64,000 nt of DNA from NCBI RefSeq assembly GCF_027594425.1, contig NZ_CP115159.1:3557001-3621000 (forward strand), read 5' to 3'. Shown one piece after another: positions 58,105 through 64,000 of this stretch. The stretch comes from Zunongwangia sp. HGR-M22. Its GTDB lineage: Bacteria; Bacteroidota; Bacteroidia; Flavobacteriales; Flavobacteriaceae. The notes under the pieces were generated by a model. It was not told where the DNA came from. It did no database searches and worked only from the letters and a program-made list of their open reading frames with translations. Within the stretch, counting starts at the first letter, position 1. Each line of letters opens with the position of its first letter. The position numbers and the translations under genes were made by a program.

Positions 58105-58833
58105 TTATTCAGAATATTGAATCGTTTTTTCCAATTGAAGTGCCTTTGGAAACAGAATATTGTTCTCTAAATGTATATGATGGTGAAGATCTTGTTCAAA
58201 TTCATCTAATTTAGAGAAAAAAGCACGATAGGTATTGCAAGCACCTTCAGGTGGTGTGTAGTTATTACTAAGCTTTGCGATTTTTTTTAAGATTTCACCC
58301 GCTTCTTCATGTTCAACCTCCATCATATTTATAGGATTGTCTACTTTACCAAATTGTGGCCGTGCTAAAGATGTATTTTCTTTTTTAGCTTGGAGCATTT
58401 TTTTTATAAAAGGAAATAAAATAAGCTCTTCTTTACGTAAATGTCCGCTAAGCTCTGTAGCAACCATTGCAAAAAGTTCCTGTATTTTCAGTAGTTCCGG
58501 ATGACGCTCGCCGTGAACTTTAGCCACCTTTGTACCATATTGCATCAACATCGGGATGTTTTCTTCAACATACCGGTGATGGATATTGATAATATGATCA
58601 ATTAAAAAATCTAGTTCCCAATTATTATAATCTGTAGCACGACTTTTAGGTTGGTCAAGATTTTGTAAATCACGTGCCAGATCTTCAAAAGAAACATTTG
58701 ATCGATCACAAGCTTTTTGGATGCTAATTCCACCACCACAGCAAAAATCGATATTATACTTTTTAAAAATATGTGCAGTTTTAATATTTTCAGTAACCAT
58801 TTGGCCTACTGTTTTTGTTTGTAACGTATTCAT
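58105..58833 (-). CDS. ric: Iron-sulfur cluster repair di-iron protein (RIC/ScdA/YtfE)
   Basis: A 242-residue protein. Residues 1-70 are the ScdA N-terminal domain with IDFCCGGGISIQKAC; the hemerythrin-like four-helix bundle (about 80-235) supplies the di-iron ligands, including HIINIHHRYV, RHPELL, LSGHLRKEELILFPF, MEVEHEEAGEIL and LHHHIHLENNILFPKA. The protein repairs Fe-S clusters damaged by nitric oxide or peroxide in the cytoplasm. A Crp/Fnr-type palindrome lies 55-72 bp upstream of its start, and a Crp/Fnr gene follows downstream. Confidence 0.95.
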   Translation of the reverse strand: MNTLQTKTVGQMVTENIKTAHIFKKYNIDFCCGGGISIQKACDRSNVSFEDLARDLQNLDQPKSRATDYNNWELDFLIDHIINIHHRYVEENIPMLMQYGTKVAKVHGERHPELLKIQELFAMVATELSGHLRKEELILFPFIKKMLQAKKENTSLARPQFGKVDNPINMMEVEHEEAGEILKKIAKLSNNYTPPEGACNTYRAFFSKLDEFEQDLHHHIHLENNILFPKALQLEKTIQYSE

Positions 58834-58887
58834 AACGATGATTTTTAAGTTCTACGTTACAAAGTTGAAGAACTGCTGGCTTTTAGA

Positions 58888-58905
58888 TTATGAGTGAGAT
58901 CATAA
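58888..58905. promoter_or_regulatory. Crp/Fnr-type operator upstream of ric
   Basis: TTATGAGTGAGATCATAA is a perfect inverted repeat with the TGA-N6-TCA core of Crp/Fnr-family sites, 55-72 bp before the ric start codon. The regulator encoded at 57263 has matching recognition-helix residues. Confidence 0.7.
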
Positions 58906-58996
58906 GCGCTATTTTTTAGTTTCGGAACTATATAAGCACTATTTATTCTAAGAAATAGATGTTTATTTATGAAAACTGAAACAAAGCTTAAACATT

Positions 58997-59024
58997 AAAA
59001 AAGCAGACATTTAGCCCGCTTTTT
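58997..59024 (-). terminator. Terminator of the 117-aa protein gene
   Basis: Read on the minus strand, AAAAAGCGG pairs with CTGCTTTTT (one G-U pair) around a 9-base loop and ends in T-run, 33 bp after the stop at 59057. Confidence 0.7.
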
Positions 59025-59056
59025 ATAAAATAATTCAAATTTGTTGAAATTGAATT

Positions 59057-59410
59057 TTATTTTTTCTGGGTAAGAGAATAAGCTTCTACAATAAGTCCTT
59101 TAATTTGATCCGGAATTTTATCGGAAGCATTTTTCTCCATTTTATCGATATCAAGATCTGATCCTATAAGGTACTGATATTTTCTATTTTCATCTACCGC
59201 AAAAGTAACTGCTGCAAACTTACCTATTTGAGAAATCTTCATGGCAATCTGGTTAGGAACCATTTCTATATCAATCGTAAATTTTTGAATATTTTCATTG
59301 ATTAAACGAGTATCGGTGGTTAGATAAAGACCTTTCTGCACTTCTGCGTTCACATTAAAACCTAAGGTCTCGCCGTTTTCCAGCTCTATTTTTATTTCTT
59401 GATTTTCCAT
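59057..59410 (-). CDS. Conserved-looking small cytoplasmic protein, unknown function
   Basis: A 117-residue protein with no signal peptide or membrane helix. It is beta-rich in the first 90 residues (IKIELENGETLGFNVNAEV, FTIDIEMVPNQIAMKI, AAVTFAVDENRKYQYLIGS) with a C-terminal helix. I do not recognise the family. It stands alone between ric and the hydrolase cluster, with its own terminator and a palindrome TTTGATATATCAAA 11 bp upstream of the start. Confidence 0.7.
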   Translation of the reverse strand: MENQEIKIELENGETLGFNVNAEVQKGLYLTTDTRLINENIQKFTIDIEMVPNQIAMKISQIGKFAAVTFAVDENRKYQYLIGSDLDIDKMEKNASDKIPDQIKGLIVEAYSLTQKK

Positions 59411-59420
59411 AATGTTCTCT

Positions 59421-59434
59421 TTTGATATATCAAA
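59421..59434. promoter_or_regulatory. 14-bp palindrome before the 117-aa gene
   Basis: TTTGATATATCAAA is fully self-complementary and 11 bp upstream of the start codon. It differs from an FNR site in centre spacing (two bases instead of four), so the binding protein is unknown. Confidence 0.35.
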
Positions 59435-59647
59435 TATAAAACTGAATAAACATAATCCTAAAAATTGGGTTCGATTACCATAAGTTTAACATCGATTTTA
59501 AAAAAAACGATATTATAGCGATTTCGATAATATTTTTATGTTTCCCGTAGACTCCATTTTTTGATTTTATAATTTTCCGTCACATAATCTAAAACTCATC
59601 ATTATACTTTTAATAAAAATAGTACCTTTAAGCGTAACCTAATTTCT

Positions 59648-60523
59648 ATGAAAACTACAACCATTATCAGCTTCATTATTTGCTGTTTCATCGCTATTTC
59701 CACCAACGCCCAGTGGCTAAAAACGAAAACGATTGATAAGGGGGGGGGCAGCGGACCTTACCATGCTATCGCAGTTTCAGAAAAATCACTTTCAGACTTT
59801 GTTATTTATCGTCCCGAAAATATTGAAGAAGCGGTAAGCACCGAAGATAAATTACCAATCCTGATTTGGGCCAATGGTGGCTGTATGGATTCTTCCATAC
59901 ACCACGAAAGATTACTATCTGAAATTGCTTCTTATGGTTATGTAATTGTTGCTATAGGTGATTTGCAAATGACTGTTGAGGAAAGAAAACACAAAAGCAC
60001 AGAAGACGACAAACTTTTAAAAGGTCTTGATTGGATTACTAAAAAAGCAAAAACAAAAGGTAATGACTACTATAAAAATGTAGACTTAAATAAAATTGCT
60101 GCCGGAGGACAATCTTGTGGCGGTGCACAAGTAATGCGCATTGCAGGGAATCCTCAAATTAAAACATATATGATGTTTAATTCGGGTATGGGCGATATGA
60201 CGATGGCTGGTGCCAGTACAAAATCCTTACAAAAACTGAATGGTGATGTTATTTATCTTGTTGGTGGAGAAACTGATGTGGCAACTGAAAATGCATTTTT
60301 AGATTATGATAGAATTGAAAACGTACCGGTAGCTTTTGGCAATAATTTAGAAGCGGGACATGGCGGTACATTTAACGAAAAAAATGGCGGTTCTTTTGCT
60401 AAAATGGCTAAAGATTGGTTAGACTGGCATTTTAAAAATGAAGATAAATCTGATATTTTTTTAGAATCTAATTTAGAGAATTATCCCGGGTGGACGATGA
60501 AATCTAAAAATTTCGATAAATAA
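59648..60523 (+). CDS. Secreted alpha/beta hydrolase with in-frame G9 tract
   Basis: A 291-residue protein with signal peptide (cut near residue 21). The alpha/beta hydrolase core shows the oxyanion strand ILIWANGGC, the nucleophile Ser156 in GQSCGG, and a C-terminal EAGHGGTF that supplies the His. It resembles the chlorophyllase/PET-hydrolase-like group of esterases; the substrate is unknown. Codons 31-34 (KGGGS) contain nine consecutive G, an unusual tract for this A/T-rich DNA that could slip and shift the frame. First gene of a run of four hydrolase-related genes spaced 19-27 bp apart. Confidence 0.85.
   Translation: MKTTTIISFIICCFIAISTNAQWLKTKTIDKGGGSGPYHAIAVSEKSLSDFVIYRPENIEEAVSTEDKLPILIWANGGCMDSSIHHERLLSEIASYGYVIVAIGDLQMTVEERKHKSTEDDKLLKGLDWITKKAKTKGNDYYKNVDLNKIAAGGQSCGGAQVMRIAGNPQIKTYMMFNSGMGDMTMAGASTKSLQKLNGDVIYLVGGETDVATENAFLDYDRIENVPVAFGNNLEAGHGGTFNEKNGGSFAKMAKDWLDWHFKNEDKSDIFLESNLENYPGWTMKSKNFDK
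59740..59748 (+). repeat. G9 homopolymer inside a coding region
   Basis: Nine G in a row across codons 31-34 of the secreted hydrolase, right after the signal peptide. Gain or loss of one base would truncate the protein. Confidence 0.9.
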
Positions 60524-60542
60524 AATTTAAATTTTCAGCATT

Positions 60543-61397
60543 ATGAAAAATTCAAATTTGAGATTTCAGCTTATCATTTTTTTAGCTTTTAGCATTCCTT
60601 TTTTCAGTTCAGCACAAGTAGATGCAACTAAGGTTTTTTCAGAAGAAAAAACAGTTACAGTTACTAAAGATATACCTTACCGTACAGGCGATAGCGATTC
60701 GTGGAAACTTGATCTGGCAATGCCGAAGAATTTTGCAGCAGGTATTAAACCAGCTTTAGTTATTGTACATGGTGGTGGCTGGGCGGCTGGATCAAAAAAT
60801 GTAGATGTTTATCAAAAAATGATGCTCGCTTATGCACAAAAAGGATACGCGGTTATTAATGTAGAATATCGACTTACCGGAGAAGCTGGTTTTCCGGCTT
60901 GCATAGAAGATGTAAAATGTGCCGTAAGGTGGTTACGAGCTCATGCTGAAGAATTAAGAGTAGATCCAGATCGTATTGGGGCGTATGGCCATTCTGCCGG
61001 AGCTCATCTTGCTTTGATGCTGGCCATGACTCCTACTATTGAAAGTTTAGAAGGTGACGGACCCTTTAAAGAATATTCAAGTAAAGTGAATGTCGTTGCT
61101 GCCGGATCGCCTCCAACCGAATTAGGTAGAGATGTGCCTATGGCTAAAGCTGAATGGTGGCCAATAGGTTATATTGGTAAAAATCACCCACCAATGTTTC
61201 TTATACAGGGAGATTCCGATCGTATTGTTTTGCCAGAGCGGACACGTGATTTTGTTGAAAAAATGAAAACAGCTGGTGCAAACATTAAGTACCTAGAAGT
61301 TGAAGGAGGGCACGGGGTTGCTTATGCCGAGAAATTAGAAATTACAGATCCGGCTATCGAAGAATTTTTGGCGAAATATTTAAATCCTGTAGAATAA
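60543..61397 (+). CDS. Secreted alpha/beta hydrolase, BD-FAE/acetylesterase-like
   Basis: A 284-residue protein with signal peptide (to about residue 24, SSAQ). HGGGW at 76-80 is the oxyanion-hole motif of the hormone-sensitive-lipase/BD-FAE group; the nucleophile Ser151 lies in GHSAG, the Asp in QGDSDRIV and the His in EGGHGVAY. It probably removes acetyl, feruloyl or similar ester groups from small substrates or polysaccharides in the periplasm. It lies 19 bp after the previous hydrolase gene. Confidence 0.9.
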   Translation: MKNSNLRFQLIIFLAFSIPFFSSAQVDATKVFSEEKTVTVTKDIPYRTGDSDSWKLDLAMPKNFAAGIKPALVIVHGGGWAAGSKNVDVYQKMMLAYAQKGYAVINVEYRLTGEAGFPACIEDVKCAVRWLRAHAEELRVDPDRIGAYGHSAGAHLALMLAMTPTIESLEGDGPFKEYSSKVNVVAAGSPPTELGRDVPMAKAEWWPIGYIGKNHPPMFLIQGDSDRIVLPERTRDFVEKMKTAGANIKYLEVEGGHGVAYAEKLEITDPAIEEFLAKYLNPVE

Positions 61398-61419
61398 AAT
61401 CTTTCCCCAAATTCAAATT

Positions 61420-61923
61420 ATGAGAAATGTTCATCTGTATTTTTTAATTTCAGTATTAAGCTTTTTCAGCTTTAAAACAGTTACTCAGGAATTTGAACCT
61501 CCCGAGTTAGAGTTCGCTTTTGAATTAAGAGTAAACATAGATACTCCTATTGAACTTGGTGAAGCTCCATTAGGACAAAGAATTATGATACCAATTTCTG
61601 GTGGCACGTTTAAAGGACCAAAGTTAAAAGGTACAATTCTTAAAAACGGAGCCGATTATCAATACGTAACCAACAACGGTGAACTTGTACATTTAGATGC
61701 AATTTACACGATTAAAACCGATGATGGTGTTTTTATAAATGTTAGAAATACTGGAATAATTTATAATCCAAAACAAGAAAATTCCGCTCCTTATTTTAGA
61801 GCAGCTCCTAAATTTGAAGCCCCCATAAATTCAAAATATGCATGGCTTAACAATGCCATTTTCATTTGTAAACCAGAAGGCAAAAAAGAGTATATCTCTA
61901 TTCAGGTCTGGAAAGTATTATAA
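61420..61923 (+). CDS. DUF3237 family protein, exported
   Basis: A 167-residue protein with a signal peptide (about 1-22) followed by a DUF3237 beta-barrel (about 25-165): LEFAFELRVNIDTPIELGEAPLGQR, IPISGGTFKGPKLKGTILKNGADYQYV and the C-terminal YAWLNNAIFICK. DUF3237 members are usually cytoplasmic-length proteins of unknown function; the signal peptide here suggests work in the periplasm alongside the neighbouring hydrolases. Position between two hydrolase genes (22 and 27 bp spacing) supports co-expression. Confidence 0.88.
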   Translation: MRNVHLYFLISVLSFFSFKTVTQEFEPPELEFAFELRVNIDTPIELGEAPLGQRIMIPISGGTFKGPKLKGTILKNGADYQYVTNNGELVHLDAIYTIKTDDGVFINVRNTGIIYNPKQENSAPYFRAAPKFEAPINSKYAWLNNAIFICKPEGKKEYISIQVWKVL

Positions 61924-61950
61924 AGATCTTCAATCAGCAATAATTAAATT

Positions 61951-63297
61951 ATGAAAAAACTAGCCGCTACACTTTTCCTTTCTCTTTCCATCCTATATGG
62001 ATGCAAGGAAAAAACAGATAAAAAAGAAACAGAGGAAGTGAAGGAAACTACTCCCCAAGAATTTAAAACAAGTGCTAACCTAGAAGAACTGGGTGTTGAC
62101 GAAAAAAGTATTCAAAACATGGATTCGCTATTACAATCTTTCGTGGACCAGAAGAAAGTAAATGCCGTTACAGGATTTGTCGCTCAGCACGGTAATATTT
62201 TGTACGATAAAGCTTTTGGATATAAAGACCTTGAAACTAAAACTCCTGCTTCAACCGACGATTACTATGTCCTTTTTTCGCAAACCAAAGCGATTACTAC
62301 CGTAGCTTTTATGACTTTGGTTGAAAAAGGACTCGTAGCTGTAGATGATCCTGTTTCTAAATATTTTCCGGAAATACCTAATGAAGTCGTATCCAAAGTG
62401 AATGAAGACGGAACTTACGAAACCCGTCCGGTAAAAACACCGATGACCTTTGCTCATTTAATGTCTCATTCTTCCGGATTAAATGCAGGTTTGGTTTCTG
62501 AAATCAGAAAAAACGAAGGTGTAAACGACACTGTTCCTAAAAATTTTGGTAAAGGAAATGCCGATAATAAACCCTCGGGACAACGAAGTTTTGGCGGCGA
62601 TGCAACGTCTAAATATTTAAAAGATGAAATGGTTGCGTTAGCAAAATATCCACTTGGTTTCGATCCTGGTTCAGAATGGAATTATCACATTAGCACCAAC
62701 ATGCTTGCTTATATGATTGAAGTAATTTCAGGTAAGCCATTGCAAGAATATGTAAAAGAAACCGTATTAAATCCTTTAGGAATGAATGATACCGACTGGT
62801 ATTACGAGCCAGAAGCTTTAGACCGTTTTGTAAAGCCCTACACGATTACTGAAGAAGGTTTGGAAGCGGGAACAACAGACTTTGCAAAAGCTGCTATCAG
62901 CGAAGAGCAAACTTATGCTGAAGGAGCCATTGGTTTAAACGGGCCTATTGAAGATTATGCTAAATTTTGCCAGATGTTATTGAATGACGGCACCTTTAAT
63001 AATCATCAAATATTAAAACCGGAAACCATTAAACAGATGACTTCAATTAATCGTTTACCTGAAAAAAATGCAGGCGGTGAAGGATTTCAATTTGGTTTAG
63101 GTTTTCAACTACAAAATGAAGATAATAAACATATTCCAGCAGTTTCGAATTCTGCTTATAATTGGGGCGGAATGTTAGGAACTGAATATATTATAGATCC
63201 TGAAAATGATTTAATCGCATTATTTTACATTAATATGTTTAAACGTGATAACCTATATCCTCAATTTTTAGAAAAAGCCTATAAAATTGCTGAATAA
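61951..63297 (+). CDS. Serine beta-lactamase-like hydrolase lipoprotein (class C/EstB type)
   Basis: A 448-residue lipoprotein (lipobox SILYGC, Cys18). The SxxK motif is Ser110-Q-T-Lys113 (LFSQTKAITTVAF), and Tyr245 in WNYHIS occupies the second motif; a later HIPAVSNSAYNWGGMLG segment takes the place of the KTG-like motif. This is the penicillin-binding-fold family that includes class C beta-lactamases, D-aminopeptidases and EstB-type esterases; sequence alone favours an esterase or peptidase over a true beta-lactamase. Last gene of the hydrolase run. Confidence 0.88.
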   Translation: MKKLAATLFLSLSILYGCKEKTDKKETEEVKETTPQEFKTSANLEELGVDEKSIQNMDSLLQSFVDQKKVNAVTGFVAQHGNILYDKAFGYKDLETKTPASTDDYYVLFSQTKAITTVAFMTLVEKGLVAVDDPVSKYFPEIPNEVVSKVNEDGTYETRPVKTPMTFAHLMSHSSGLNAGLVSEIRKNEGVNDTVPKNFGKGNADNKPSGQRSFGGDATSKYLKDEMVALAKYPLGFDPGSEWNYHISTNMLAYMIEVISGKPLQEYVKETVLNPLGMNDTDWYYEPEALDRFVKPYTITEEGLEAGTTDFAKAAISEEQTYAEGAIGLNGPIEDYAKFCQMLLNDGTFNNHQILKPETIKQMTSINRLPEKNAGGEGFQFGLGFQLQNEDNKHIPAVSNSAYNWGGMLGTEYIIDPENDLIALFYINMFKRDNLYPQFLEKAYKIAE

Positions 63298-63362
63298 TTC
63301 CGCAACATTAAAGACTAAGGAATACCTGCTATAATAATCGTATTATTCTTAAGTTGAAATAG

Positions 63363-63370
63363 TACATTTG
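63363..63370 (+). promoter_or_regulatory. Candidate -7 promoter box for the response regulator
   Basis: TACATTTG matches the Bacteroidota -7 consensus TAnnTTTG, 32 bp before the ATG at 63403. A clear -33 box is not visible. Confidence 0.4.
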
Positions 63371-63402
63371 TGCATCATATTTTAAGTTCGGAATAATTAA
63401 AG

Positions 63403-64000
63403 ATGAAAATTTTACTGGTTGAAGATAACAGACGATTAAGAGAATCTTTAAGCAAAGGATTGCAGGAAGAAGGCCTTTCAGTGCAAACTGAAGAAGATGG
63501 TTATGCTGCTCGAGATCTAGTTTTTAATCAGGATTGGGACTTATTTATTTTTGATATTATGCTGCCGGGATTGACCGGAATAGAACTTTGTGAGCTTATT
63601 CGTTTTAAAAAAATAATCACTCCTATTATCATTTTAAGTGCTTTAGGAGAACCCGATGATAAAATAAAAGCTTTAGATAAAGGAGCCGATGATTATTTAG
63701 TAAAACCATTTCATTTTAAAGAGCTTGTCTCCAGGATTAAAGCATTAAATAGAAGAACCAATACTTACCAGCAACCAGTTGAAGAAGATTTATTTTGCGG
63801 AGATTTAAAACTGAATTACAAAGCACATAAAGTAGAAAGAAACGGTAAAAACATAGACCTTTCCCAAAAAGAGTTTCTTCTGCTCAAAACTTTATTAGAA
63901 CATAAAAATGAAGTTGTTACCCGCCAGACTATTTTACAAAATGTTTGGAATACCCAGCAAGATACCTACACTAATGTAATTGATGTGTACATTTCTTACC
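63403..64000 (+). CDS. OmpR/PhoB-family response regulator, 3' truncated by window edge
   Basis: The frame starts with ILLVEDNRRLRESLSKGL and runs off the edge after 199 codons. The receiver domain (1-115) has the acidic pair ED, phospho-acceptor Asp in LFIFDIMLPGLTG, the Ser of ILSA and the Lys of YLVKPF. The DNA-binding winged helix starts near 130 (VERNGKNIDLSQKEFLLLKTLLEHKNEVVTRQTILQNVW) and reaches TNVIDVYISYL at the edge, so only the last few residues are missing. Its histidine kinase is expected just outside the window. Confidence 0.93.
   Translation, partial: MKILLVEDNRRLRESLSKGLQEEGLSVQTEEDGYAARDLVFNQDWDLFIFDIMLPGLTGIELCELIRFKKIITPIIILSALGEPDDKIKALDKGADDYLVKPFHFKELVSRIKALNRRTNTYQQPVEEDLFCGDLKLNYKAHKVERNGKNIDLSQKEFLLLKTLLEHKNEVVTRQTILQNVWNTQQDTYTNVIDVYISY

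Overview
The window looks like a chromosomal segment of a marine-type Flavobacteriaceae bacterium (Bacteroidota; I would guess the Gramella/Zunongwangia/Salegentibacter neighbourhood, an inference only). Reasons: AT-rich DNA, a SusC/SusD pair with a hybrid two-component regulator, DUF3823, DUF4249 and DUF456 proteins, a STN-type TonB receptor with ECF sigma and FecR, many lipoproteins with an early lipobox Cys, and weak ribosome binding sites. I saw no rRNA, tRNA, CRISPR array, transposase, integrase or phage gene.

Layout. 1-2.2 kb: 3' part of a GT2 glycosyltransferase, a 350-bp spacer with seven GTCTCTT repeats, a YciI-like protein and a lipoprotein. 2.2-5.9 kb (minus): a BlaI/BlaR1-like repressor and membrane protease, a TPR protein and a lipoprotein resembling the tail of the protease; two palindromes upstream look like BlaI operators. 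6-9.5 kb: trehalose-6-phosphatase, DUF456, a degenerate GAF histidine-kinase-like protein and a lipoprotein. 9.5-14.4 kb: creatininase-LrgA-LrgB operon, flavin oxidoreductase, universal stress protein, YihY. 14.5-17.5 kb: a DUF2805/LOV-like PAS/thioesterase operon, an SDR and a small glycine-rich protein. 17.5-24 kb (minus): a zinc/cobalt-type efflux operon (Cys/His-rich protein, CzcA fused to an outer-membrane factor, CzcB, Fur-family repressor). 24.1-25.8 kb: single-chain dihydroxyacetone kinase. 25.8-31.7 kb (minus): tripartite AcrA-AcrB-OMF drug efflux operon.

32.4-37.5 kb is a cell-surface signalling and uptake operon: ECF sigma factor, an unrecognised 72-aa protein, FecR anti-sigma factor, a STN-containing TonB receptor and a DUF4249 lipoprotein. 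37.6-56.7 kb is a polysaccharide utilisation locus: a hybrid two-component regulator (minus) facing SusC, SusD, DUF3823, GH30, GH2, a double GH43 protein and GH97. The enzyme set fits a branched galactan or arabinogalactan, with GH30 cutting the beta-1,6-galactan chain and the others trimming galactose, arabinose and alpha-linked caps; this substrate is inferred.

56.8-64 kb holds an FKBP lipoprotein, a Crp/Fnr regulator beside the di-iron repair protein RIC (with a Crp/Fnr-type palindrome upstream), a small unknown protein, then a co-directional run of secreted hydrolases (one carrying a G9 tract in its reading frame), a DUF3237 protein and a serine beta-lactamase-like lipoprotein. An OmpR-family response regulator runs off the right edge.
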